Under the pieces are notes generated by a model. It had not been told where the DNA came from and did not search any database. It was given only the letters and a program-made list of their open reading frames with translations. Shown in pieces: positions 24,345-34,817 of a stretch of DNA of 64,000 nt (its first letter is position 1; each line of letters opens with the position of its first letter). Origin of the DNA: Boesenbergia rotunda. Lineage: Eukaryota; Streptophyta; Magnoliopsida; Zingiberales; Zingiberaceae. A program made the translations under genes and the position numbers. Where the stretch lies: contig JAGFNQ010002315.1 in the NCBI GenBank assembly GCA_024364735.1, positions 287,738-351,737 of the forward strand. Direction: 5' to 3'.

Positions 24345-25496
24345 CTAGGTTCTTAAACCTTGAATCGACATGTCTACCATGATATTCCTAGACCTACACA
24401 TTCTAGACATGTATCTCTCTTTCTTGGGATTTATGTCTTGGTCCTTAGGTCTAATAGTTCTAGATTTATCATGAAATGATTTCCTATGATTTTGATATGT
24501 ATTATTAACCCTATTTCTATTATGATATTTAAAATCATAATTATGCATAGGTAATCATGACAATTATTTCTAGTATACATGGGAAAATTAAAATTTAATT
24601 TATACCTAAAGTTAGGGATTACCTCTCTAACCCTTGAAGTTCCCTCTCGATGTGAGCTTTTCATTTTCTCCTTCTTCTCCCATTTCTTCAAGTGTGCTAA
24701 TTTCTTGAGTTCTCCACTCCTTGGGCACTTGGTGTGGTAGTGGCCCCACTCACCACATATGAAGCATCGAATGTGCATCTTATCCTTCTTCTTCTTACAA
24801 CCCATATTAGAATTAAAGAAATAAAATGAGTTTAGGGGTTACCTCCTTTTTCTTACCCATTGGACACTTGTCTTTGTAATGCCTCTTCTCATTACATCCG
24901 AAACATATGATATGATCCTTTGATTTAGCTCCGATGATTGAGGTTGAGGGTGAGCTTCCAAGATTTCTGTCACCTTGGATTGCTTTTTTCTTCTTCACTT
25001 AAGGATGTGGACGATGCCTCATCTTCTTATGCCACTTCACTTGAGGAGGTGGATGAAGCTTATTCTTCAATCTTCTCCTCCTCGGATGTTGAACATTGTC
25101 AACATTCAGTTGCTTCACCTCTACCTCTTGGACAATTAAGTCCATCTCCTTGGGCTCTTCTTCTTGTGTAGGTTTTAGTTCTTCCCATAAAATCATTTTG
25201 ACATTTCTCCACAAATCGTGGGCATTCTTGTATTCCCCTATATGACTAATCACATCATTAGGCAAAATGTCTATTAAAATTGATATTACCTTTGAATTTG
25301 CCATTGATCGTGATTGTTGTTCTTCCATCCAATAGCGTGGTCGGAGTTTCTTTTCATACTTATCTCTCGGGACTTCAAATGGTTCCTCGATGACCATGCT
25401 TGTGTCCCAATCTATCTCGAAGAAGATTTCTATTCTTTTCGTCCACCAAGAAAAATCTCCTCCTTCAAATTTTGGTGGACTCGCAAACTCGGCCAT
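24345..25496 (-). pseudogene. Element C gag with two zinc knuckles
   Basis: Capsid-type protein. The first plausible ATG is at 25496 (MAEFASPPKFEG), about 45 bases from the primer site. N-terminal part has GDFSWWTKRIEIFFEID, EEPFEVP and ILIDILPNDVISHIGEYKNA with HDLWRNV (about 25496-25190). Then an acidic stretch leads to a first knuckle CFGCNEKRHYKDKC (about 24900-24860) and, in another frame, a second CFICGEWGHYHTKC (about 24770-24730), both with intact CX2CX4HX4C spacing. A stop near 25000 and frame changes break it. The C-terminal region ends near 24345 with RFKNLE-type sequence. Confidence 0.75.
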
Positions 25497-25539
25497 CTTC
25501 TTTGCTTCCTCGGTGGTTAGTCTGATGGAGAACAACCTC

Positions 25540-25552
25540 GCTCTGATACCAA
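25540..25552 (-). promoter_or_regulatory. Primer-binding site of element C
   Basis: On the minus strand TTGGTATCAGAGC, a perfect tRNA-Met-type primer site, next to the LTR end. Confidence 0.85.
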
Positions 25553-25553
25553 T

Positions 25554-26503
25554 TATACCAGATCGATGGCCCGTCTAGAGGGTGGTGAATAGACGTTGCC
25601 CCTAAATCTTCAGTTCTTCTACCTATTATGTTAGTACGCAAGCGGAATAACAATTAATTTAAACTAACAAGAAGAACACAAACCATTTAACGTGGTTCGG
25701 AGATAAAGCTCCTACTCCACGGTTGTCCGTAAGGTGGACGATCCCAACCCTTTGGCGGATGACTCCTTGGAAAATCTCCATCTATGTTCGCGTAGCTCCT
25801 TGTAAGTGGAGAAACATCGCCACAAACTCGTACAAGACCTCTGAAAACAAAGACTACTAATTGACCTTTAACCAAGATCAATTTCATTAACCCTAACCAG
25901 CAAACTTGAGCTCTCTTAAATAGAGCTCGTTGCTGAACTAGTCATGACCAATAGACCGGTTCCAATACTAGTCGATTGATCCAGCCGAATCCGAACAACC
26001 CAATGTTCGAATTCCCAGTCAATACCAATCGACTGCATAGAAGATCAATCGATTGATCTTTCTGTGACCTCTACTAGTCGACTGATCCCATACTAGTCGA
26101 CTGGTAGAACCCTAAACCTAGGATTTACATTCCCGAGTGTAGTTATCTCGTACTCAGACCCTCACGACCCACTTAACTCTTCCTTTGCAGCTTTGATTCT
26201 TGCCTTCAAGCCTTCTTCACTTTGGCTCTCGTCCCTCGGATGCATATAAACCTGCAGCTCGTCTCCATATGCTATCCTTCATGTATGCCTTGAATTGCGC
26301 TTCCCTCAGATCATCATTGTTGTCTTGTCCACGATCCCTCGGATGTTTTATCTTTCACCGGACCAAGCCATCAAGCTGAGTCTATATGTATCCTGCAGAA
26401 TACACACTTAAATACATATATCGAATACAACGGTGAACCTAACTTAAACGCTTTGTCCAAACATCAAAACACATGGTCCCATGGACCATAGATTACCTCA
26501 ACG
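25554..26503 (-). mobile_element. 5' LTR of element C
   Basis: Matches the LTR at 21897 from AGATCGATGGCCCG to the ACATGGTCCCATGGACCATAG region. Includes ACTAGTCGACTG motifs at about 26080-26105. Many substitutions from the other LTR suggest an old insertion. Confidence 0.8.
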
Positions 26504-27205
26504 GTTTCCTCTTCATCGGTTGAAGACTTTGAATTTGGATCAGTTCTTCTCACGTTCAGGGCAATGTTATCCATCTTTTCCTTTCTTGATCCTGCACATC
26601 AAGAATTATGTAATTTGAAAATAGAAAATATCTCGCAAGGGTACTTACCTCCAAGTCCTTTGAGATATAGTAGACATCTACTATTGAACTCCACTCCTAG
26701 GTTCTTGGGAAGACATTTAGGGCATACCGTATGGAATCACGATTTGATACCGATTCGCCGAGGTGGGTGAGTCCGAAGACCAATTCTTTGATCTTCGCTT
26801 AAAGCTTGGCCACCATTTCTCCTTCCTTCAATCGTAGGTTAGTCAGATGGTTCTAGAGAAAATCTTTCCTTGTTGACTTGGCTTCTAACGTGCCCTCATG
26901 AAGTTCTAGGAACTTATCCCAGAGCTCTTTTGCGGAGTGGTAGCTGCTGATCCGGTTGACTTCTTTAGGAGGTAGAACCAATAGTAGGTGGAACTCTGCC
27001 TTGGCGTTGGCTACAGAATCTGACTGTTGCTTCTTGCTCCAGAGATGCACTTCTTTCACCTTGTCATCCTCACCTATGGGCACTTCACAACCATATTTTA
27101 TTGTTAGTAATATCTCAAAATCAATCCTAAAAATACCTCTATCTTCTTTTTCCATATGGCGAAGTCTCCTTCGAATTTGGGCAGTTAAATGCTGGATCCG
27201 ACCAT
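26504..27205 (-). pseudogene. Element B gag, N-terminal (UBN2-type) part
   Basis: Capsid-region protein of element B. The likely start is ATG at 27205, just after the primer site, as in element E. The reading frame has a stop after MVGSSI; then FEILLTIKYGCEVP, HLWSKKQQSDSVANAKAEFH, LLVLPPKEVNRISSYHSAKE and LWDKFLELHEG (about 27130-26890). Continuing bases to 26504 carry the following capsid region with shifts. The rest of gag is at 21490-21896, beyond element C. Confidence 0.7.
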
Positions 27206-27251
27206 CGTCTTGTTGCTTTATCAGGCGGTTAGTCCTTCAAAAGCGAATCTG

Positions 27252-27264
27252 GCTCTGATATCAC
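27252..27264 (-). promoter_or_regulatory. Primer-binding site of element B
   Basis: On the minus strand GTGATATCAGAGC, a tRNA-Met-type primer site one base from the LTR end. Confidence 0.8.
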
Positions 27265-27265
27265 T

Positions 27266-28221
27266 TGTAGAACTGTTAACAAACCAACAAGAAGGGGCTG
27301 AATTGTCTTGCAAGTCAGAACCTTGATCTTTTATAAATTCTTACAAAGATAGCACATTAGTTCATGTAGTTGATATAAATAAAATCATAAACAACAACTA
27401 TAAAAAGAGTAAGAGACACTAAAGTTACTTGGTTGCAACCAGGATGGTTGCTAATCTAAGGCAGTCAAAAACACACTAAAAGTCTCTTTCGTTGTAGACG
27501 GAGAAGCCTCTTACAATCTTGGAAAGCTCACAAAAAGACTAGGAAAATGAATACAAGTTGTTGATATTTCTTCCTAGGTCTAGGGGCTATTTATAGCCTG
27601 AACACTGAAGTTATCGTTTGGCTGTCATGAACCTGAGACATCTCAATTGTGATCTAAAGTGCCATAGATGGATAAACTTTTATCCACGAAGGCAATGGTA
27701 AACTGTTGATAAAGCTTGGCTCGAGGCGCCTCAGTTCCAATCTGAGACACCTCAGTTTTGATCTGAGGCACCTCAGCTCTGCATTTGCACAGAGCTGCTG
27801 CCTTGCAGCTAAGGCGCCTCACTCAGCAACTGCGGTGCCTCCTACTAGTCAATGTCAACATCTGCGTTGACTTTGACTTTTCTGTCCTTCCGCTTGGGTG
27901 ATTTTCGTCTAACTAGAGTTAGGCTCACCCGAACCTGACTCTGACCTTTCACCTCAAACGAGCTTCCTCTCGGCTTCTAGTCCCTCGAATGCCGTGCACA
28001 CCCTTCTCGCTCCACCGGTGTACTCTTTCACAGTCACCACGTCCCTTGAATGCATCGAGCATGTCGGCTCCCTTCCCCATGCCATCCTTCTCGACTGCTG
28101 CATCTTTCGCTCGACTTCTTGTCGTTTCTAAGCTCCTGCACACTTAGACATAGGGATCAAAATTGACCATGACCCAACTTGACTTGGTTGATCACATCAA
28201 AATCAACTTAGGGTACTTACA
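27266..28221 (-). mobile_element. 5' LTR of element B
   Basis: Starts TGTAGAACTGTTAAC and ends GGGTACTTACA on the plus strand. Aligns with 19711-20683, sharing CTTGATCTTTT, TTCTTACAAAGATAGCA and GAGGCGCCTCAGTTCCAA. Clear divergence between the two LTRs suggests an old insertion. Confidence 0.85.
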
Positions 28222-28226
28222 ATATC

Positions 28227-28860
28227 AAGCTAAATTGCCTCGAATTGAAAAGAAAGAAGAAAAGAAAAAGAAAAAGAAGGAGAAAAAGAAGGAGGCAATG
28301 GTGGCTCAAGCTACATAGGACACACAAAGCATTGACTCATCAAATGAAGATGAGCTATGCCATATCATGAGACACATAGCATTTATGGCTCTTGAAGATA
28401 ACAAAGAAACTTCAAGTGAGGAGGAGGTTCAAGTGAAGAGAGCTCAAGTGATGAATTATCATCTAGTGACGATGAGGTAAAAGAATCTCTTAAAATGGAA
28501 TTCTTTTATAAAACAATTGTTTATCTCAAGAATACTTTGGCTAAGTCACAATCTAAGGTTATGACATTAAAATGAGAACTTAAGTCTATTAGGAGTAATG
28601 CATGTATGCATAGTGAATCAAGCATATCTAAGGAAGAAAATAACGATTTGAGAAATCAAGTTATTGACTTAAGAACATATTTATAGAAATTTACAAATGA
28701 GTCAAAGTATCTTGGTAATCAAAGAGTCATTTACAACAAGGCCGGATTAGGATTTAAACCTAAGACCAAAGAGGTTGCCTATATTTCTCTTATAGGAAGA
28801 AATGGTATACCTAAAAAGTAAATCATTAAAAGCAATGTACAACAAACTTGAGTCCCTAAG
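28227..28860 (+). pseudogene. Element A gag, zinc-knuckle half and C-terminal tail
   Basis: Resumes exactly where element B broke the gene: KLNCLELKRKKKK completes the CX2CX4HX4C knuckle started at 19680. A long Lys run, MVAQAT, then Ser/Glu-rich sequence (DELCHIMRHIAFMALEDNKE) follow. Stops are present at 28317 and later. Sequence to 28900 is the linker to protease. Confidence 0.75.
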
Positions 28861-29960
28861 AAGTATTTGAATGATATTATTGGATCAACTGCATGGGTAC
28901 CAAAGAATTGTGTGTTTCATATTGTTTAGGTAGAAGAAGAGAAGGATTCAAACATGTGGATTGTGGATAGTGGTTGCTTAAGGCATATGACCGGTGATGT
29001 GAGCAAGTTCTCCACAATTAACTACATAAAAAAAGGAATAGTATCTTTTGGAAATAGTGGGAAGCTCAAGATTATAGGTTGAGGTACAATTGAGATATCA
29101 TCTACAATCACGATCTATAAAGTTCTTCTAATTAAGAATATGAAATTTAATTTGCTTAGTATTAGCCAATTATGTGATACCGGATATAAAGTAGGGTTTC
29201 ATGCAAATAAATGTTTGGTTAAACATAATAACTTGAAAAATATTATGTTAGAAGGGTATAGGAAAATAAATCTTTATTATATCAATCTTTCCTATACTTC
29301 TAACCTTTCTACTAAGTGTCTTATATCAAAAGAAGAAGAAGATGATTATGGCATAGAAGACTTGGGCATATCAACATGAAGAACATAGCCAAGGTAGCCA
29401 AGATGGAGTTGGTAAATGGACTACCAAAGGTCAAATATGTCAAAAATAAAATGTATGATGCATGCCAAGAGGGAAAACTCTAACTAGTACTTCTTTACCA
29501 TTAGAATTGTTGTATTTAGATCTTTTTGATTGTCATAGTACTCACTCATTAGTAGGAAATAAATATTGCTTAGTGATTATTGATAATTTTTCTAGATACA
29601 CTTGTGTCTACTTCATGAAACATAAGGATGAAACTCTAGAAATAATCATAGGATTTAGCAAAAGGGTTGAAAATGAGAAAAATCTCAAAATCAACCGAAT
29701 TAGAAATGATCATGGTGGAGAGTTTGAAAATTCAAACTTCTCTACTTTTTTTCTAGAAAATGGGTACAAACATGAATTTCTTGTCCAAGAATACTTCAAC
29801 AAAATGGGGTTGTAGAAAAAAAAATCGATTCTTGCAAGAAGAGGCTAGAACTATGGTTAATGCTTATTCTTTACCTAGCTATTGTGGGCAGAAGCAGTTA
29901 ATACCGCTTGTTATATCAAAAATCGTGTTTAATTCATCGATGTTTAGAAAAGATACCCAT
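28861..29960 (+). pseudogene. Element A protease and integrase
   Basis: Polyprotein part. Protease: MWIVDSGCLRHMTGD (28953-29000), containing the catalytic Asp in DSG, and LLSISQLCDTGY (29150-29190). Integrase: HHCC-region remnants GHINMKNIAKVAK (about 29365-29400) and YDACQEGKL (about 29455-29483), then the core with YLDLFD, YCLVIIDNFSRYTCVYFMKH and RIRNDHGGEFENSNF (29500-29760). At least two frame changes (near 29360 and 29812) and stops make it inactive. Confidence 0.8.
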
Positions 29961-30529
29961 TGAATTATAGAATGGGGAAATTCCTAAAATTCACTATTTT
30001 AAAGTTTTTGGTTGTAAGACATATATCTTAAATACCAAAGATGATTTAAGAAAATTAGAGTCTAAGGTGGATAAGAGCATTCTAGTTGGGTACTTATCTA
30101 CTAGTTAAAGATATAGAGTATACAACAGAAAGACTTAAATGATTGAAGAGTTATCTAATGTTGAATTTGATGAGTCTACTAGTACTTACGCTAGTAAATC
30201 CTCTATTAATAAGGATATAGATGAAAGAAATCAAAACATTAACCAATCAATTCAAAACTTACACTTAGAGGGTATTGATCAAGGGGGAGGAAAAAGTGTT
30301 TCAGATGATGAAAGAAGCAATGATCATTATAAAGTTGATGAGCCCACAATCTCTAGGACTTTAAGACATTAACAAGATCATCCTATTTACCAAGTAATTA
30401 GAGATGTTACACAAGGAGTAAGTACTAGATCCTATTTTAGAGAGCATACTAGTCAAATTGCTCTAATATCACAACTTGAACCAAAATCGATTGATGAAGC
30501 CTTAATTCATACGGATTGGATCCTAACAA
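29961..30529 (+). pseudogene. Element A integrase C-terminus and linker
   Basis: GWKP-like region remnants (FKVFGCKTYI, about 29995-30030) are followed by Ser/Asp-rich linker and KSVSDDERSNDHYKVDEP (about 30290-30345), as between integrase and RT of Copia elements. Contains stops. Confidence 0.6.
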
Positions 30530-30985
30530 TGTAAGAAGAGTTGAACTAATTTGAGAGATGTGAAGTATGGAAATTGGTCCCAAGACCCAATAATAGAACA
30601 ATTATCACAACAAAATGGGGTTTTAATAACAAATTGGATGATCAAGGGAGAGCCACTAGAAACAATGCTAGGTTAGTAGCTAGGGGTTTCAATCAAGTTA
30701 AGGGACTTGATTATGATGAAACTTATGCTCTCATAGCTCAATCAGAGTCTATCCGGATCTTATTGGGATATGCCACTCACATGGGCTTTAAACTTCATCA
30801 AATACATGTGAAATCAACATTCCTTAATGGGTGTATTAAGGAAGAAGTTTATGTAGAGCAACCACTTGATTTTGAAAACATAGATTACCCAAATCATGTT
30901 TATAAATTAAAGAAAGTCTTATATGGTTTAAAACAAGCTCCCCAAGCTTGGTATGAAAGACTCTCATCCTTCTTAATCTTTGAGG
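30530..30985 (+). pseudogene. Element A reverse transcriptase, truncated
   Basis: Copia RT N-terminal half: CEVWKLVPRP, TTKWGFNNKLDDQGRATRNN, ARLVARGFNQVKGLDYDETY, GFKLHQIHVKSTFLNG, EEVYVEQP and VLYGLKQAPQAWYERLSSFL. The Asp of the usual QMDVKSAF-type motif is replaced by His (QIHVKSTFL). The similarity stops near 30985, before the YxDD site. Confidence 0.85.
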
Positions 30986-31330
30986 AGATTTTCATAGCCA
31001 ATTCTTGGAGATTCTGTGGCGAGATGTTGGTACATTTTTGAATCAACAAGAGACATTTGCAAGCAACAATAAAGCATTCAAAGGAAGTTTCTCATTGTAA
31101 AGTGATTTTTGATTTCATTTATCTTTGTATTCATTTTCTTGTTATGTTCTTGTAAGAACATATTGTAAGAGGCTTCTCTACCTCCATAAGGTATCCATAA
31201 AGGAGAAGTTCATAGTAAGGGAGATCACTAGAAATATGCATTGGACTAGTCATCTAAGAGGCAGATACCATGCAAATCTAGGAATTGTACATGTGACATC
31301 GATATAAATTCAAGTTTCCACTAATCATTC
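30986..31330 (+). mobile_element. LTR-like tail fragment
   Basis: The stretch 31080-31330 has features of an LTR R/U5 region: TTGTAAGAGGCTTCTCTACC and AGGAGAAGTTCATAGTAAGG, similar in style to the ends of the LTRs nearby. It stops where the Copia gag relic resumes at 31331 with AAATG, the same pentamer that precedes element F at 12878-12882. It may be the 3' end of element F; the terminal CA is not clear. Confidence 0.4.
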
Positions 31331-31525
31331 AAATGAAGTTGTAGATACAAGGCCTTAGAAGAAATGAGCAAAGCGGTCTGATGCACTGATTGCCACTTCT
31401 GTGGAGTTGAGTCATTTTAAGAAGCAATGCACTAGTTATCATATTTGATGTGCCAAGAAAGGTGTGCTTCTTAACTTGGTTTGTTTTAAGGTTAATTTAA
31501 CTTGGTGCCTAGACACACTTGGAAG
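31331..31525 (+). pseudogene. Copia gag/protease relic, left of the MULE
   Basis: Decayed coding sequence: CHFCGVE (about 31395-31412), HFKKQCTSYHI (about 31413-31445), CAKKGVLLNLVCFKVNLT (about 31448-31500) and a Trp just before the target site. This is the zinc knuckle and the start of the protease region in Ale/Retrofit-type Copia elements. It continues beyond the MULE at 55383. Confidence 0.65.
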
Positions 31526-31535
31526 ATAAATATTA
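31526..31535. repeat. MULE target-site duplication, left copy
   Basis: ATAAATATTA is repeated exactly at 55373-55382. A 10-bp duplication is within the usual 8-11 bp for Mutator-like elements. Confidence 0.92.
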
Positions 31536-31536
31536 C

Positions 31537-31735
31537 GGCAATTTACCAAAGGGCGTACATAACAATTCGAAATTACCAAAGGGCGTCCCATGGTTTCTAT
31601 TTTACTAAAGGGCGCAGCCCTTTAAGTGAACTTCCTATTATACCCTTGGCGCCACAAAATACCTTTTCTATTCCCATTTTCGAGACATCCGAACCACTTT
31701 TGCAGTAAAAAAATAATATGTGGTTCGGATGGCCA
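31537..31735 (+). repeat. MULE left terminal inverted repeat
   Basis: Starts GGCAATTTACCAAAGGGCGT; the right end (55172-55372) is its reverse complement with about one change per ten bases. It contains three spaced copies of ACCAAAGGGCG (the third ACTAAAGGGCG) and the segment CTTGGCGCCACAAAATACC. Near its inner end CCGAACCAC (31689-31697) pairs with GTGGTTCGG (31720-31728). Confidence 0.92.
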
Positions 31736-32094
31736 GGTAGTGGAAATTTTCTCAGCCTATATATATATTACTACCTTGCACAAGTCGAATCATCACGAGG
31801 GTACGTATATATTTCGACCTTGCACAACTCAATTCATCAAGGCAACTGAGGAAGATAGGTGTTGAAGGAGAAAAAGCAAGCTACAGATTGGTAACAAATA
31901 CAAATAGTAATGTATGTATGATTGTCATCTTTGATATTGTATCAGACCTAGTTTTATACTTATCAACTCTTGCTACAATTTTTATGTTTGGAGGAGTCTA
32001 AGGGTGATATGCATTACATAATAAGGGCTCTCTGAAATTTGTTAAAATTAAGATAAATAAATGCTTGAATTCGACCTAGGGGTGATATATTACC
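31736..32094. other. MULE 5' region, possible promoter and leader
   Basis: No coding region recognised. TATATATATATTACT (about 31760) is TATA-like. The first exon of the transposase gene may lie here, since the main exon starts with a splice acceptor. Confidence 0.45.
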
Positions 32095-32640
32095 ATATCA
32101 GGCCTAGAAGGGCCAGAAATTAAAGGAGTTCAATCCCTAGGAGTACATGATATCATTAGATTTCAAGCACTAGGAGGGACTGAAATATGTTGTTTTCAGG
32201 GATTGGCAGGGCCTGAAAAAAAAGGAATTCAGGACCTCCCAGGGCCTGAAATGAAAAGATTTCAGGCCCTTACAGGGGCTGAAATCATTGGATTTGAGGG
32301 CCTGGGAGGGCCTGAATCAATATAATTCAGGCCCTCCAAGGGCCTGAAATATACTGATTTCAGGCCCAGTCAGGGCCTGAAATAAATCATTTCAGGTCCA
32401 CCGTGGGCCTGAAATAAATCATTTCAGGCCCACCGTGGGCCTGAAATAAAAACTTTTCAGGCCCAATGGAGGGCCTGAAATAAAAACTTTTCAGGCCCAG
32501 GGTGGGCCTGAAATCACTTCAATTCAGGCCCAGTGTGGGGCTGAATACCTCCATTTCAGGCCCAGGGTGGGCTTGAAATCAAGTGATTTCAGGCCCACCG
32601 TGTGCCTCAACTGGAAAATTTCAGGGTTTTTCAGCAAGGT
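32095..32640. repeat. Palindromic array 1 (about 16 units)
   Basis: Units of about 24 bp of the form TTCAGGCCC...GGGCCTGAAA, for example TTCAGGCCCACCGTGGGCCT followed by GAAA, recur every 32-35 bp with AT-rich spacers. Left-hand units are degenerate, and the best are 32350-32500. The array lies just upstream of the main transposase exon. Units from about 32390 are collinear with the reverse complement of array 4. Confidence 0.9.
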
Positions 32641-32715
32641 TAGAGGTTTGGGCCTTCCTAGGTCCTTGATTATGATTTTCAAAGTTTGCTAAATGTAATT
32701 GTAATTTATTTTTCA

Positions 32716-34817
32716 GGGATGATAATGTTGTTGACGAAATTCTCTCCGAAATATGGAATACTCTTGATGATAATGCTGTCACGGGGAATGGATCAGAAAT
32801 TATAAGGAATTTGACAATTGATCTAAATGAAGAAGCAACTAATATAGAAGGTGAGGGTTTGAATTCGTCTACAAGAGTTGTTGAATTCTATGAGCCAACC
32901 TGGAGTGGGGAGGAAGGAATTGAAATCCGGAATGCAGATGAATTAGAACCCATTACAAGTGTACTAGAATTCCAAGCCGATGATATGCAGATTGAGGAAT
33001 ATGAATTCCCCCCAGATGAGTACAGTGACTTAGAGGAGGAGTTTCCATTAGCTGAAGATCCTTATATTTTAAATTCTCGATTGCTTGCTGGGCCAATTGG
33101 AGAGGTAGAGGCAAGAGATGGGCATGAATTTTTTGTGGGGCAGATATTCGCATATAGAGAAGAATTCAAGAATGCACTTGTCAAACATGCCATGGTTAAG
33201 CATATGAGATATAACCCAGTTGACACCCGAAAAAATAGAGTTAAAGTAGCGTGCTTCAACCAACCATGTACATGGAGAGTAGTAGCAAGGGGGGAAGTAG
33301 AGTTCACTGTTACAAAATATATAAAGGAACAGCAATGCGGAACTGTTAGGGAAAGTGCTGATCATCATGCATGTTCTTCATCATTTGTTGCTTCTTTTGT
33401 TGAAGAGCAATTTCTTCATAATGAACAATACAAACCAAGTATGATTATATCAGATATTAAAGCTAGATTTGGAGTGACCATATCATACAGAAAAGCATAC
33501 ATAACTAGGGAGAAAGTATTGAAAAAGGTTGTTGGAGATTATGATGAGGCTTACAGAGATCTTCCACAATATCTGCGTGAGTTAAGAGCTAGAGAACCTG
33601 AAACGTATGTGGCACTATGCAGGAATGGTGACAATCAGTTCCAGCGGTGTTTTTGGGGTTTTGGTGCTTGCCGAAGGGTGTTCAGGTCTTATTTGCGTAG
33701 ACTTATCGGAATTGATACCACACACCTAAGAGGAAAGTATCCGGGAGTAATGTTGATTGCAATGACGATTGATGGTAATGACAATGTTCTTCCAGTTGCC
33801 TTCGCAATAGCTGAAGTTGAATGTGGGTCTGCATGGGAGTAGTTTTTGGAGCATACAAAGAGGTTCTTTGGTGTCGATGATCACTCAATCACCATAATAT
33901 CAGATAAACATCGGGGCATTATATCAACAGTTAGAAAAGTCTACCCAAACGCGCATCATGCCTTTTGTTGCCACCACATGTGTTGTAATATGGTAACTGA
34001 TACTGGAAGTAGAGCTGCTGTAGGTTTATTTTGGGCAGCAGCACGAGCCAACACAACACTCCAATATGATATGATAATGCAGACAATGCTTGAAAAACAT
34101 CCAGTTGCCCATAAGTGGCTTCACAACATTGACCCTAAAAGGTGGGCAAATACACACTTTACAGGGAGAAGGTACAGAATGCTTACCACGAATTGTGTGG
34201 AGAGCTTAAATGCTTTGTTCAAGTCTACACGTGAGCTTCCCATAAACAGGTTAATTGATAATACAAGAAGAAAAGTTGCTCAATGGTTCTATAACCGTAG
34301 AGAGGAAGTCTCCAAATGGCATCTTGCTTTGACACCTTATGCTACAAAAGAAATGGATTCAAGGAGAGAGAAAGCAAGAGCTTATAAGGTTCACCCTTAC
34401 TCTCAATCAGAAATGGAAGTAGAAACATGGGGCACTTCATACATTGTTGATTTGGAAAAAAAGTTTTGTCATTGTGGGGAGTTTCAAATTTCAGGACTTC
34501 CTTGCTCACATGCTATTGTCGTAATCATTCACAGGAACATGGATACACTCCCATATTGTGAGCATTATTTTTATTCTGAAACTTGGAAGTGGGTTTACAT
34601 GGATCGTATTTTCCCTTGTAGAAGCAAGCAGTTTTGGCCTACTGGAGTAAACGACATTACAGTTCTATGTCCCTGTAGCCTTGTGCAGCCTGGTAGACGA
34701 AAGAAGGCACAGATAGAGTCCAGACACAATGGCAAAGTCAAAGTAAAATGCAGCCGGTGCAAACAAATTGGTCATAATAAAAGGACATGTAGAATGCCGC
34801 CAGCCCCAAGGTCTTGA
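32716..34817 (+). pseudogene. MURA-type MULE transposase, one in-frame stop
   Basis: DDE transposase of Mutator-like elements. The open frame begins after an acceptor TTTTTCAG (ends about 32716) and has no clear ATG, so a 5' exon is likely. N-terminal acidic region, then a MuDR-type N-terminal domain with YNPVDTRKNRVKVACFNQPC (about 33210-33270), and catalytic core: IGIDTTHLRGKYPG (first Asp, about 33706-33747), ISDKHRGI (second Asp, about 33898-33921) and CVESLNALF (Glu, about 34195). C-terminal SWIM finger CHCGEFQISGLPCSHA (about 34468-34515) and a zinc knuckle CSRCKQIGHNKRTC (about 34750-34791). A TAG at 33840-33842 stands where the family has Trp. Otherwise it is about 700 uninterrupted codons, so it is recently inactivated or read through. 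Confidence 0.93.

Larger units (their letters stand above)
21897..26503 (-). mobile_element. Element C: gag-only LTR element nested in gag of element B
   Basis: Two LTRs of about 950 bp in minus orientation (21897-22852 and 25554-26503). A primer site adjoins the right LTR (25540-25552), and a purine tract adjoins the left (22853-22866, ATCTCCCCCTTTTTGAT complement). Flanks ATTTC (21892-21896) and GTTTC (26504-26508) match four of five. The 2.7-kb interior contains gag with two zinc knuckles and no pol. Two LTR ends are mutated (TATA for TGTA; CG for CA). Confidence 0.85.
19711..28221 (-). mobile_element. Element B: gag-only Copia-type LTR element, nested in element A
   Basis: Two LTRs in the same minus orientation (19711-20683 and 27266-28221), a primer site next to the right one, a purine-rich tract next to the left one, and gag between them. 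Flanks ACATC (19706-19710) and ATATC (28222-28226) match four of five. Without nested element C the element is about 3.9 kb. There is gag but no protease, integrase or RT, as in TR-GAG non-autonomous elements, which rely on enzymes from other copies. Confidence 0.85.
16811..30985 (+). mobile_element. Degraded Copia element A (5' LTR, gag, protease, integrase, partial RT), host of nested insertions
   Basis: LTR 16811-17806, primer site 17808-17820, gag 18828-19710 and 28227-28860, protease near 28953, integrase 29370-29960 and reverse transcriptase 30530-30985. It is interrupted by a solo LTR (17838-18796) and by element B (19711-28221). The gag tail with KKKKKKEAMVAQAT resembles SIRE/Maximus-type elements. 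RT stops after the QAPQAWYERLSSFL segment; the YxDD motif, RNase H and 3' LTR are missing. Many stops and shifts. Confidence 0.8.
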
